Numbered from the stretch's first letter, positions 8,200-17,884 are shown. The stretch: DNA of 64,000 bases from Candidatus Accumulibacter propinquus (GCA_016714935.1 JADKBU010000009.1:77120-141119), one strand, 5' to 3'. Notes: generated by a model not told the origin, from the letters alone. Made by a program: numbers and translations.

Positions 8200-9500
8200 A
8201 GCAGAGCACGCGCGTTGCGGTCGGCACCCTGGCTATCGCTGCCCTGGCCGCCGGGGGTGGTTACTGGTCCGGTCAGCGTCAGGTCCCGGGAGATCATGAC
8301 GAAGCGAAGCCGCATGCTGCCGTCGCCGCCGGCGAGCCCGCAAGAGGAACGCGCAAGATCCTCTACTACCGGAATCCCATGGGTTTGCCCGACAACTCGC
8401 CGACGCCGAAGAAGGACCCCATGGGCATGGACTATATCCCGGTCTATGAGGGCGAAGCGGGCGAAGCCGGCAGCAAGCAGATCAGCATCAGCACCGATAA
8501 AATTCAGAAGCTCGGAGTCAAAACCGAGGCAGCCAGCCTGCGCTCGCTCGACAGGATCGTACGTGCCGTCGGGCGCATCGAGCCGGACGAACGCCGCCAA
8601 TATGCCATCGCCCCCAAGTTCGAAGGCTATGTGGAGCGACTGCAGGTGAATATGACCGGCCAGATGGTCGCCAAGGGTCAGCCGCTGTTCGAAGTGTACA
8701 GCCCGGAGCTGATCTCTGCCCAGCACGAATACGCACTTGCAAAACAGGGCGTGCAGTCGCTGACCAACGCCAGCGGCGAAGCCCGCAACGGCATGCAGCA
8801 ACTGGCTGATGCGAGCCTGATGCGCCTCAGGAACTGGGACATCTCGGAAGAGCAGCTCAGGGCCCTGGCCGGTGCCGCCGACACCAGGCGCACGCTGACC
8901 TTCCGTTCGCCTGTTGCCGGCGTCGTGACCGAGAAGAAAGCCGTGCAGGGCATGCGCTTCATGCCCGGTGAGGTGCTCTACCAGGTGGCCGACTTGTCGA
9001 CTGTCTGGGTGATCGCCGACATTTTCGAGCAGGACATCGGTGTGGTGAAGGCCGGCGCCCACGCCAGAATCAAGATCAATGCCTATCCGGACAAGGCTTT
9101 CGAGGGGAAAGTCACCTACGTCTATCCGACGCTCAAGGCGGAAACCCGCAGTGTGCCGGTCCGGATCGAGCTGGCCAACCCAGCAATGCAGCTCAAGCCC
9201 GGCATGTTTGCGCAGGTCGAACTGGCGGTGGCGGCCCAGGGTCAGGTGGTCACCGCGCCATCCTCGGCAGTCATCGACAGCGGCACCCGCCAGATGGTTC
9301 TGGTGCAGGTCGGGGAGGGTCGCTTCGAGCCACGGGCAGTAAAGCTGGGGGCTCGCAGCGACGACCGTGTCGAGTTGCGCGAGGGCGTCCGGGAAGGCGA
9401 GCAACTGGTGGTCACCGCCAATTTCCTGATCGACGCCGAAAGCAACCTCAAAGCTGCCGTCGACGGATTTGCCCACCCAGCGCCCACGGATGGCCGCTAA
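8196..9500 (+). CDS. cusB: RND periplasmic adaptor with heavy-metal-binding domain
   Basis: Membrane fusion protein linking CusA to CusC. The 434-residue product has an N-terminal membrane anchor or signal, then a heavy-metal-binding domain (YYRNPMGLPDNSP and KKDPMGMDYIPVYEG, residues 57-85) with the paired PM motifs typical of CusB. It continues with barrel-sandwich and helical-hairpin segments (VERLQVNMTGQMVAKGQPLFEVYSPEL) and the beta-barrel (LKPGMFAQVELAV). It overlaps cusC by ATGA. The C-terminus ends at DGFAHPAPTDGR; in SilB-type homologues a CusF-like domain follows here. That domain is present immediately downstream but in a different frame, so this protein may be a truncated SilB-like fusion. 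Confidence 0.93.
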   Translation: MKQSTRVAVGTLAIAALAAGGGYWSGQRQVPGDHDEAKPHAAVAAGEPARGTRKILYYRNPMGLPDNSPTPKKDPMGMDYIPVYEGEAGEAGSKQISISTDKIQKLGVKTEAASLRSLDRIVRAVGRIEPDERRQYAIAPKFEGYVERLQVNMTGQMVAKGQPLFEVYSPELISAQHEYALAKQGVQSLTNASGEARNGMQQLADASLMRLRNWDISEEQLRALAGAADTRRTLTFRSPVAGVVTEKKAVQGMRFMPGEVLYQVADLSTVWVIADIFEQDIGVVKAGAHARIKINAYPDKAFEGKVTYVYPTLKAETRSVPVRIELANPAMQLKPGMFAQVELAVAAQGQVVTAPSSAVIDSGTRQMVLVQVGEGRFEPRAVKLGARSDDRVELREGVREGEQLVVTANFLIDAESNLKAAVDGFAHPAPTDGR

Positions 9501-9502
9501 AG

Positions 9503-9823
9503 CTCCCTGCGCGTGACGCCAGCCCCCGCGCCAGGCCAGCGAGCGCGGGCCATCAGGCGGAGGGCAGGATCGAGGCGATCAATGCCGCCAGCGCTACGGT
9601 GAACATCAGTCATGGCCCGGTCGAAAGCCTCAACTGGCCACCGATGAGCATGGCGTTCAAGGTCGCTAACCCCTCACTGTTGAAGGATCTCAAGCCCGGC
9701 GCAGCGATTGCCTTCGAGTTCGTCGAGCGCGGTGCGGGGGAATGGGTGATCACTTCGGTCAAGCCGGCTCTCAGGCCGGCGGACACCGGGGCGACTCCTG
9801 CCCATCCGCACGCCGGGCACTGA
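9503..9823 (+). pseudogene. cusF: CusF-like periplasmic Cu(I)/Ag(I)-binding domain, 5' end displaced by frameshift
   Basis: The open frame encodes EGRIEAINAASATVNISHGP, then VESLNWPPMSMAFKV and FVERGAGEWVITSVK, a small OB-fold metallochaperone. All four metal ligands of E. coli CusF have counterparts: His in SHGP, Trp in NWPP and both Met in PMSM. No ATG exists in frame; the only in-frame start is GTG at 9599, which would delete the first beta-strand. The frame is open back into the cusB 3' end, shifted relative to cusB. The simplest reading is a SilB-like CusB-CusF fusion split by one indel between about 9480 and 9560. A free protein starting at GTG 9599 is the alternative. It lies between cusB and cusA. 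Confidence 0.75.
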
Positions 9824-9847
9824 CGACACTCCGGAGAGAGCTTAGCC

Positions 9848-12800
9848 ATGTTGACCAAGATCATCGACTGGTCAAGCAGGAACCGCTTCCTGGTCCTGCT
9901 GGCCACCCTGTTCGTCATCGTCGGGGGCGTCGTCGCGGTCCTCAGGACGCCTCTCGACGCCCTGCCCGATCTCTCGGACGTACAGGTCATCGTCTACACC
10001 GAATACCCTGGTCAGGCGCCGCAGGTCGTCGAAGACCAGGTGACCTATCCCCTCACCACGGCCATGTTGTCGGTGCCGAAGTCGAAAGTGGTACGCGGAT
10101 TCTCGTTTTTCGGCGCGTCCTTCGTCTATGTCATCTTCGAGGACGGTACCGACATCTACTGGGCTCGTTCGCGGGTACTCGAATATCTCAATTTTGCTTC
10201 CGGACGCATGCCGCGGGGGGTGACGCCGCAGATCGGCCCGGACGCCACCGGCGTCGGCTGGGTCTATCAATACGCGCTCCTGGCCAAGAACAAAAGCCTG
10301 GCCGAGCTGCGCACCATCCAGGACTGGTATCTGCGCTACCAACTGACCAAGGCACATGGCGTCGCCGAAGTCGCCTCGATCGGTGGATTCGTCCAGACCT
10401 ACCAGGTCACGGTCGATCCGGGCAGGTTGCGCGCTTACGGCATCCCTCTGATGACGGTCGTCCAGGTCATCCGCGACTCCAACCGGGACGTCGGCGGCCG
10501 CATCGTCGAAATGGCCGAAACCGAGTACATGGTGCGCGGCAAGGGTTACCTGCGGGGACTGAGCGACATCGAGTCGCTGGTAGTGAAGAGCGACAAGGGC
10601 ACGCCGGTGTTGATTCGTGACATCGCTCGCGTCGAGTTGGCTCCCGATGAACGCCGTGGCCTGACCGAATTGAATGGCGAGGGCGAGGTGGTTTCCGGCA
10701 TCGCCATGGCCCGCTACGGCCAGAATGCCCTCGAGGTGATCCACAACCTGAAGAACAAGATAGCGGAACTCGGCCCGGGCCTGCCGGAAGGTGTAACGGT
10801 ACAGACCGTCTATGACCGCTCCGACCTCATTCACCGGGCCATCGAAACGCTGACCAGAACCCTGATTGAGGAATCGGTCATCGTCGCGCTGGTTTGCGTC
10901 GTGTTCCTGCTGCACGTGCGCAGTGCTCTGGTGGCAATCCTGATGCTACCCATCGGCGTGCTGCTTGCCTTCATCGCCATGCGTCTGCTGGGCATGAATT
11001 CCAATCTGATGAGCCTGGGCGGCATCGCCATCGCCATCGGCGCGATGATCGATGCCGCCATCGTCATGATCGAGAATGCCCACAAGCACCTTGAGCGCCT
11101 GCCAGCAGGACATTCGGATCAGGATCGCGCCGCCAGCATGCTTCTGGCGTGCAAGGAGGTAGGGCCGGCCTTGTTCTTCTCGCTGCTTATCATCACCGTC
11201 TCTTTTCTGCCCGTTTTCAGCCTGGAGGGTCAGGAAGGGCGACTGTTCTCGCCGCTGGCCTTCACCAAGACTTTCTCGATGGCCGGTGCGGCGGTCCTTT
11301 CCGTGACTCTGGTACCAGTACTGATGATGCTGTTCATCCGTGGCAGGATCATGCCGGAGGCCAGGAATCCGGTTAACCGGGTGCTGATCTGGCTTTACCG
11401 GCCGATCATCGCCGGCGTGCTGCGCTGGAAGAAGCTGACCATCCTGGCCGCCCTGGCAGTTCTCGGGATCTCGATCTACCCGGCGTCCCGGATCGGTTCC
11501 GAGTTCATGCCGATACTCAACGAAGGTACGCTGCTCTACATGCCGGCATCGCTGCCTGGAATGTCGATCACCAAAGCGGCGGAACTGCTGCAAACCCAGG
11601 ACAAGATCATCAAAAGCTTCCCCGAGGTCGAGTCGGTCTATGGCAAGGCGGGACGGGCCAACACGGCAACCGACCCGGCACCGACCGAGATGTTCGAGAC
11701 GGTGATCAATCTCAAGCCGGAGTCCGAATGGCGTGCCGGCATGAACACCGACAAACTGATCGCCGAACTCGACCAGGCGCTGCAGTTCCCCGGTATCGCC
11801 AACGCGTGGACCATGCCGATCAAGGCACGCATCGACATGCTCTCCACCGGCATCCGCACGCCGATCGGCATCAAGGTCTTCGGCAAGGATCTCGACGAGA
11901 TGGAAAAGCTCGCCAAGATCATCGAGGCCGTCGTGAAGACCGTACCCGGTACCACCAGCGCCTTTGCCGAGCGCATTACCGGCGGCTTCTACATCAACAT
12001 CGAACCGGACCGCGAGCAACTGGCGCGCTACGGACTGGCGGTCGGTGACCTGCAGAATGTCATCGGCGCAGCCCTCGGCGGCGAAATGGTGACGACCACG
12101 GTCGAGGGCCGCGAACGCTTCGGGGTGAGCGTCCGCTACCCGCGAGAACTACGTGCCAATCCGCAGCAGATCGGCCGGGAAGTGCTGGTACCAACCATGG
12201 ACGGCACCATGGTCCCCCTCGGCCAGATGGCTCGCGTCGAAATCACGAAAGGCGCACCCGGCATCCGCACCGAAAACGCCCTCCTCTCGGCCTACATTTT
12301 CATCGATATCCGCGACCGTGACATCGGCGGCTATGTCGCCGACGCCAAGAAGGCGGTGGCCGAACAGGTCAGCTTCCCGCCCGGCTACTACGTCACCTGG
12401 AGCGGCCAGTTCGAATACATGGAACGTGCCATCGCGAAGATGAAGATCGTCATTCCCGTTACGCTGCTCCTGATCTTCCTGCTGCTCTATCTCAACTTCA
12501 AGCGTTTGACGGAAACCATGATCGTCATGCTTTCGGTTCCTTTCGCACTGGTCGGCGGGATCTGGCTGATGTGGCTGCTCGACTACAACCTCTCGGTAGC
12601 TGTGGCCATCGGCTTCATCGCCTTGGCCGGCGTGGCGGCGGAAACCGGTGTGGTGATGCTGATCTACCTCGACCATTCCTGGGAAGCGGCCAAGGCCAAG
12701 TCTCGAGCCGCCGAGCGGGAACCCGAGGTGAGCGATCTTTACGACGCCGTTATGGAAGGTGCCGTCGAGCGCGTGCGGCCGAAGATGATGACCGTCGTCG

Positions 12801-12979
12801 CGATCATGGCCGGCCTGCTGCCGATCATGTGGGGCACCGGCACCGGTTCCGAGGTCATGAGCCGCATCGCCGCTCCGATGGTCGGTGGCATGATTTCGTC
12901 CACCGTTCTGACCCTGGCTGTAATCCCGGCCATCTATGCGCTGGTGAAACAGTGGCGCCTGCGGCGGAACGTCGAGTAA
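9848..12979 (+). CDS. cusA: CusA/CzcA-type heavy-metal RND permease
   Basis: Inner-membrane proton antiporter of the RND superfamily (heavy-metal efflux type), 1043 residues with the usual 12 helices and two large periplasmic loops. Visible family marks are the N-terminal helix start (IIDWSSRNRFLVLLATLFV), PDLSDVQVIVYTEYPGQAPQ and GPDATGVGWVYQY. Helix 4 carries the acidic residue for proton relay (GAMIDAAIVMIENAHKH). The segments LLYMPASLPG, RIDMLSTGI and GGEMV align with the regions that hold the three copper-binding methionines of E. coli CusA. This favours Cu/Ag rather than Co/Zn/Cd export. It begins 25 bases after the CusF region with an adjacent GGAGAG ribosome site. Confidence 0.95.
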   Translation: MLTKIIDWSSRNRFLVLLATLFVIVGGVVAVLRTPLDALPDLSDVQVIVYTEYPGQAPQVVEDQVTYPLTTAMLSVPKSKVVRGFSFFGASFVYVIFEDGTDIYWARSRVLEYLNFASGRMPRGVTPQIGPDATGVGWVYQYALLAKNKSLAELRTIQDWYLRYQLTKAHGVAEVASIGGFVQTYQVTVDPGRLRAYGIPLMTVVQVIRDSNRDVGGRIVEMAETEYMVRGKGYLRGLSDIESLVVKSDKGTPVLIRDIARVELAPDERRGLTELNGEGEVVSGIAMARYGQNALEVIHNLKNKIAELGPGLPEGVTVQTVYDRSDLIHRAIETLTRTLIEESVIVALVCVVFLLHVRSALVAILMLPIGVLLAFIAMRLLGMNSNLMSLGGIAIAIGAMIDAAIVMIENAHKHLERLPAGHSDQDRAASMLLACKEVGPALFFSLLIITVSFLPVFSLEGQEGRLFSPLAFTKTFSMAGAAVLSVTLVPVLMMLFIRGRIMPEARNPVNRVLIWLYRPIIAGVLRWKKLTILAALAVLGISIYPASRIGSEFMPILNEGTLLYMPASLPGMSITKAAELLQTQDKIIKSFPEVESVYGKAGRANTATDPAPTEMFETVINLKPESEWRAGMNTDKLIAELDQALQFPGIANAWTMPIKARIDMLSTGIRTPIGIKVFGKDLDEMEKLAKIIEAVVKTVPGTTSAFAERITGGFYINIEPDREQLARYGLAVGDLQNVIGAALGGEMVTTTVEGRERFGVSVRYPRELRANPQQIGREVLVPTMDGTMVPLGQMARVEITKGAPGIRTENALLSAYIFIDIRDRDIGGYVADAKKAVAEQVSFPPGYYVTWSGQFEYMERAIAKMKIVIPVTLLLIFLLLYLNFKRLTETMIVMLSVPFALVGGIWLMWLLDYNLSVAVAIGFIALAGVAAETGVVMLIYLDHSWEAAKAKSRAAEREPEVSDLYDAVMEGAVERVRPKMMTVVAIMAGLLPIMWGTGTGSEVMSRIAAPMVGGMISSTVLTLAVIPAIYALVKQWRLRRNVE

Positions 12980-13036
12980 TCAGGCTTCGTCGGACAAATT
13001 GCAGCGGGCAGGCCGCCCGGCCCGCCCAACTGAACC

Positions 13037-16000
13037 TCAGCTACTGAAAGCGTCACCGAGTGGCAGGCCGAGGACAATCTTGTCCACCAGAAACTCGCTG
13101 CCGTGCCTTGCTCCCGACTCGTCCGCGAAGACATTCGATCCAAAGCTGCCGTCCGGATTCGCATAGCCACCAAACATGAACTCGCTTCCATGGGCGACGC
13201 CGGCATTCAGTTCAATAGCACTAAAAGCAACATCAGAGGCCAGGCTGACCGTCTGCAAGCCGGCGCCGCTGTTGGCATGGAAACCCAACTCCTTGACCAC
13301 TCGGCCACCGTCATCAAGTAGACGCAGACGCCCACTCTCGACGAAAGCCGTCCCATCGTCGTACGAAAAAAACTGTGAAAGATACAGCGTCAGGGTGTTC
13401 GCTTTCTCGGCAAGATTGAAACGCAATGCCTCTCTGCCGTCGATCTCCTGCTTTATGGAACTGGTCGCAGCGGATTGTCCGCTGACTCCCAAGCCTCCTG
13501 CGTACAGATCGCCGCCAGCCAGCGTCTGCGGACTGGCCTCGGTGGCACTGACCGTGCTCCATATTTCTTCGGTGTCCAGGTAATCTGCCTTATGGACGAT
13601 CACTATCGCCGGGTTGGCCAATACCGCGGCCCATTGCGCGGCAGATCCCGACGGCAACTCAGGAGGAAGGGCTGCTGTTGGCGCAATGACATCGATCTTG
13701 ACGGTTGCCGAATCGCTACCACCCAAGCCATCGCTAACCTTGTAGCTGAAACTGGTCGTACCTGTGAAACCGGCAGTCGGGGTAAACCCGAAGTGGCCGT
13801 CGGCGTACGGCGTGAGCGTCCCTTTCAGGCCCTTCACGTTGAGCAGGGAGACGCTCAGGGCGTCGCCGTCACCGTCGTGGTCGTTGGCCAGCAACCCCGG
13901 CGCGGCAATTTCCAAGGTCTTGCCAGTTTCCACCGCATACCTGTCGTCACCCGCTACTGGAGCACTGTTGGTCACGTCGATGGCGACCGTCGCCGTGCTG
14001 TTGCCGCCGAAACCGTCGCTGACGGTGTAGCTGAAACTGGTCGTGCCGACGAAACCGGCGGTCGGGGTGAAGCTGAAGTGACCGTCGGCGTACGGCGTGA
14101 GTGTCCCCCGCAGTCCGCTGACGTTGACCACGGAGACGCTCAGGGCGTCACTGTCGGCATCGCGGTCGTTGGCCAGCAACCCCGGCGCGCTGATGTCGAG
14201 TGTCCGGCCGGCGTGCACCGCGTAGTGGTCGTTGCCGGCCACCGGCGCGCTGTTCACCACGTTGATGGTCGCCGTCGCCGTCGACCTTCCGCCAACCCCG
14301 TCGCTGATGGTGTAGCTGAATTCGGTCTTGCCGGCAAAGTTGGTCGTCGGCTTGAAGCTGAAGTGGCCGTCGGCGTACGGCGTGATCACCCCTTTCAGGC
14401 CCGTCACGTTGAGCACGGAGACATTCAGGGCGTCGCCGTCAGGATCGCTGTCGTTACCCAGCAATCCCGGTGCCGCGACGTCGAGCGTCTGGTTCGACCG
14501 GATCGTGTAGGTGTCGGCAACGGCGATCGGGTTGCGGTTGGTCACGTCGATGGCGACCGTCGCCGTGCTGTTGCCGCCGAAACCGTCGCTGATGGTGTAG
14601 CTGAAACTGGTCGTGCCGACGAAGCCGGCCGTCGGTGTAAAGCTGAAGTGACCGTCGGCGTACGGCGTGAGCGTCCCCCGCAGCCCGCTGACGTTGACCA
14701 CGGCGACGCTCAGGGCGTCACTGTCGGCATCGCGGTCGTTGGCCAGCAACCCCGGCGCGCTGATGTCGAGCGTCCGGCCGGCGTGCACCGCGTAGTGGTC
14801 GTTGCCGGCCACCGGCACGCTGTTCCTACGTTGATGGTCGCCGTCGCCGTCGACCTCCCGCCGACCCCGTCGCTGATGGTGTAGGTGAAACTGGTCGTGC
14901 CGGCGAAGTTGGTCGTCGGCGTGAAGTTGAAGTGACCGTCGGCGTACGGCGTGATCGTCCCTTTCAGGCCCGTCACGTTGAGCACGGACACGTTCAGGGC
15001 GTCGCCGTCAGGGTCGCTGTCGTTGCCCAGCAGTCCCGGTGCCGCGACGTTGAGCGTCTGGTTCGGACGGGTCGTGTAGGTATCGGCTTTGGCGATCGGG
15101 TTGCGGTTGGTCACGTCGATGGCGACCGTCGCCGTGCTGTTGCCGCCCCGAAACCGTCGCTGACGGTGTAGCTGATGAACTGGTCGTGCCGACGAAGCCG
15201 GCCGTCGGGGTGAAGCTGAAGTGGCCGTCGGCGTACGGCGTGAGCGTCCCCCGCAGCCCGCTGACGTTGACCACGGCGACGCTCAGGGCGTCACTGTCGG
15301 CATCGCGGTCGTTGGCCAGCAACCCCGGCGCGCTGATGTCAGGCGCAAAGTTGGTCGTCGGCGCAGCTGAAGCGGCCGCGCGTACGGCGTGATCCCCGCG
15401 CGAGCGTCTGGTTCGACCGGATCGAGGCGTCCGGCCGGCGATCGCCGCGTAGTGGTCGTTGCCGGCCACCGGCTCAGGGGCGCACTGTTCAACCCGGCGC
15501 TGTTCACGTTGATGGTCGCCGTCGCCGTCGACCTCCCGCCGACCCCGTCGCTGATGGTGTAGGTGAAACTGGTCGTGCCGGCGAAGTTGGTCGTCGGCGT
15601 GAAGTTGAAGTGACCGTCGGCGTACGGCGTGATCAATCCTTTCAGGCCCGTCACGTTGAGCACCGAGACGCTCAGGGCGTCGCCGTCAGGATCGCTGTCG
15701 TTGCCCAGCAGTCCCGGTGCCGCGACGTTGAGCGTCTGGTTCGGACGGGTCGTGTAGGTATCGGCTTTGGCGATCGGGTTGCGGTTGGTCACGTCGATGG
15801 CGACCGTCGCCGTGCTGTTGCCGCCGAAACCGTCGCTGACGGTGTAGCTGAAACTGGTCGTGCCGACGAAACCGGCGGTCGGGGTGAAGCTGAAGTGACC
15901 GTCGGCGTACGGCGTGAGCGTCCCCCGCAGCCCGCTGACGTTGACCACGGCGACGCTCAGGGCGTCACTGTCGGCATCGCGGTCGTTGGCCAGCAGCCCC

Positions 16001-16482
16001 GGCGCGCTGATGTCGAGCGTCCGGCCGGCGTGCACCGCGTAGTGGTCGTTGCCGGCCACCGGCACGCTGTTCACTACGTTGATGGTCGCCGTCGCCGTCG
16101 ACCTCCCGCCGACCCCGTCGCTGATGGTGTAGGTGAAACTGGTCGTGCCGGCGAAGTTGGTCGTCGGCTTGAAGTTGAAGTGACCGTCGGCGTACGGCGT
16201 GATCACCCCTTTCAGGCCCGTCACGTTGAGCACGGAGACGCTCAGTGCGTCGCCGTCAGGATCGCTGTCGTTGCCCAGCAATCCCGGTGCCGCGACGTCG
16301 AGCGTCTGGTTCGGTCGGATCGTGTAGGTATCGGCAACGGCAATCGGGTTGCGGTTGGTGACAACGAAACTCAGTGCGATCGTGTCGGCAACAGGAAGCC
16401 CCTCCCAAGCCGTATATCTGTCACTTGTCGTGATCACGAACCCGGTCGAAGAGGCGGTGCGCAACTGGCCATTGACCTTCAT
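13037..16482 (-). pseudogene. large repeat protein with at least nine Big_9/cadherin-like domains, interrupted by indels
   Basis: The N-terminus (ATG 16482, strong GGAAGGAG ribosome site) has about 45 non-repeat residues with no signal peptide. Nine 95-residue units follow, each with the Big_9/VCBS-like pattern of an ADTY or NDHY start, APGLLGNDSDPDGDAL, GHFNFTPTTNFAGTTSF and TISDG. Acidic DPDGD and DRDADSD loops suggest calcium binding. Two unit types (A and B) alternate. A C-terminal domain of about 210 residues (from TAALPPELP) carries the repeated HGSEF motif and matches no family I know. Several indels break the frame at about 14825, 15145-15180 and 15345-15480. Such proteins are often secreted adhesins or biofilm proteins using type I export; no transporter is nearby. 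Confidence 0.8.
13676..16347 (-). repeat. tandem 285-bp repeats, two alternating types
   Basis: Nine consecutive units of about 285 bases (95 codons) with high nucleotide identity. Type A units begin with NPIA.ADTYT and contain LNVTGLKG; type B units begin with PVAGNDHYAVHAG and contain VNVSGLRG. The last unit is a diverged version (PVAGDDRYAVETGK). The order from the 5' end is A-B-A-B(damaged)-A-B-A-B-C, so the higher-order period is about 570 bases. Homogeneity between units suggests recent duplication or gene conversion. Confidence 0.85.
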
Positions 16483-16858
16483 GAGTGCTCCTTCCGCAGT
16501 TGTGACAGAAATATACCGGCGAATACGACTGGATTTGATCTGAAAGCAAACTCCCTGCCAAAGCTTTCAACCCACTGTATCAGTTGCGTTTCCCACTTAT
16601 CATGCATTGGCGGTGTAAGATTTTTCGACAGAATCCCTGTCACTGGTCATTCGCTACTCAATCCGAATGTCTCCGCAGTGCTCCCTTGCCATTTTGTGGG
16701 AAATGGATCGGCGTAAGCGACACCCCCATGGCCTTCTTCTTGCGGTGTTGTCTTGCCTGGCCATGGCCGTAAGTCAGGATATTCCGGAAAACAATCCGCC
16801 ATAGCGCGAAAAAAAGGCCGGACGGGCCGGCCTTCGGGCAAGTGAAAGCAGCTTGTGC
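16483..16858. other. intergenic region between the repeat-protein gene and rpoH
   Basis: About 375 bases without a convincing gene. It should hold the promoter of the minus-strand repeat protein. It also holds the rpoH terminator, annotated separately. Short open frames here have no recognisable content or ribosome site. Confidence 0.5.
16809..16834 (-). terminator. intrinsic terminator of rpoH
   Basis: On the minus strand, 25 bases after the rpoH stop, an AAGGCCGG / CCGGCCTT stem with a five-base loop is followed by a run of seven T. This is a standard rho-independent terminator. Confidence 0.85.
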
Positions 16859-17713
16859 TCAACTCGCGAGCGGCGCCAGGCACGCACGCATTTTCTGCAT
16901 CGCTTTGACTTCGATCTGGCGAATCCGCTCGGCGGAGACACCAAACTCTGAGGCGAGCTCGTGCAGGGTTGCCGGGGCGTCGTCGTTCAGCCAGCGGGCT
17001 TCGATGATGCGGCGGCTTCGTGCGTCCAGCCTCGCCAAAGCACCCTGCAGACCATCGTTGTGCAGGTAGTCGCGCGCGCGGGCTTCCAGAACATGTACCG
17101 GTTCGTTCGAATGATCGGAAAGATAGGCGATTGGTGCAAAAGCCTCGTCATCGTCAGAATCGCCTTCAAGCGCGAGATCATGCCCTCCCAGACGAGTGTC
17201 CATTTCGATGACGTCTTCTGACTTGACGCCCAGACGGCCAGCGATATCTGCAACCTGCAAGGTACTGAGTCCCTCGCTATTGGCTTTCATGCTGCGCAGA
17301 TTGAAGAACAGCTTGCGCTGCGCCTTGGTCGTTGCCACCTTGACCATCCGCCAGTTCCTCAGTACATACTCATGAATCTCGGCCTTGATCCAGTGGATGG
17401 CGAAAGAAACCAGCCGAACGCCGCGACCTGGATCGAAGCGTTTCACCGCCTTCATCAATCCGATGTTGCCCTCCTGAATGAGATCAGCGTGCGGCAAGCC
17501 ATACCCCAGGTAACCACGCGCAATGGCAATCACCAGACGCAGGTGCGAAAGCACCAGTTGCCGTGCTGCAGCAAGGTCGGCTTCATCGCGGAAGCGCGTT
17601 GCCAGGCGAAACTCTTCTTCTTCGCTGAGCAGAGGAAATTGCCTGGCTGCCTGGATGTACGCATCAATACTGCCGACCGTGGAAAGCGTAGGTAGAGTCA
17701 GGGCTTGTGACAT
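16859..17713 (-). CDS. rpoH: heat-shock sigma factor RpoH (sigma-32)
   Basis: Alternative sigma factor directing RNA polymerase to heat-shock promoters. The 284-residue product shows sigma region 2 ([36 protein letters not shown]) and the RpoH-specific block RLVSFAIHWIKAEIHEYVLRNWRMVKVATTKAQRKLFFNLR. Region 4 ends in a helix-turn-helix (TLHELASEFGVSAERIRQIEVKAMQKMR). ATG at 17713 (MSQALTLPT) is preferred: GGAGAAA lies suitably upstream and it matches the usual N-terminus; an in-frame ATG 42 bases further out is possible. A perfect CIRCE element lies 44 bases upstream of the start, so HrcA probably represses it in the absence of stress. A terminator follows. Confidence 0.95.
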   Translation of the reverse strand: MSQALTLPTLSTVGSIDAYIQAARQFPLLSEEEEFRLATRFRDEADLAAARQLVLSHLRLVIAIARGYLGYGLPHADLIQEGNIGLMKAVKRFDPGRGVRLVSFAIHWIKAEIHEYVLRNWRMVKVATTKAQRKLFFNLRSMKANSEGLSTLQVADIAGRLGVKSEDVIEMDTRLGGHDLALEGDSDDDEAFAPIAYLSDHSNEPVHVLEARARDYLHNDGLQGALARLDARSRRIIEARWLNDDAPATLHELASEFGVSAERIRQIEVKAMQKMRACLAPLAS

Positions 17714-17756
17714 GGTGATCGTTTCTCCGTATGCAATACTCTTGACAGGATTCATT

Positions 17757-17783
17757 TTAGCACTCGCGACATGAGAGTGCTAA
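17757..17783 (-). promoter_or_regulatory. CIRCE operator (HrcA binding site) of rpoH
   Basis: The inverted repeat TTAGCACTC-N9-GAGTGCTAA is present with no mismatch, which is the exact CIRCE consensus. It sits 44 bases upstream of the preferred rpoH start codon. CIRCE is bound by the repressor HrcA, whose activity depends on GroEL. This implies that rpoH itself is under HrcA control here. Confidence 0.93.
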
Positions 17784-17855
17784 TGGCAGAATAAGTTCAC
17801 CCGCACTGAGCCATGGAAAGCCCGCGCCCGAATGGAAAAAAAATTCTGTGCATTT

Positions 17856-17884
17856 GTAAGTAATTCGCGCTCGTACGCGTCTAA
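17856..17884 (+). promoter_or_regulatory. possible ECF-type promoter of the bufferin operon
   Basis: GTAAGT and CGTCTAA are separated by 16 bases, about 70 bases upstream of the bufA start. The arrangement resembles promoters read by extracytoplasmic-function sigma factors, which control bufferin operons in Caulobacter. The match was made by eye; no sigma factor gene is adjacent. Confidence 0.3.

Noticed and set aside
13008..13029. GC-rich hairpin between cusA and the repeat gene as terminator
   Set aside because: The stem has a mismatch and there is no T run on either strand; not strong enough to annotate.
13475..14884. Long plus-strand open frame across the repeat array (and a similar one at 15610-16716)
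   Set aside because: It is the complement of the Big_9 repeats; low-complexity translation, no ribosome site, and the minus-strand reading has clear domain structure.
13676..16347. Possible CRISPR array because of regular repetition
   Set aside because: The repeats are 285-base protein-coding units, not short repeats with unique spacers.
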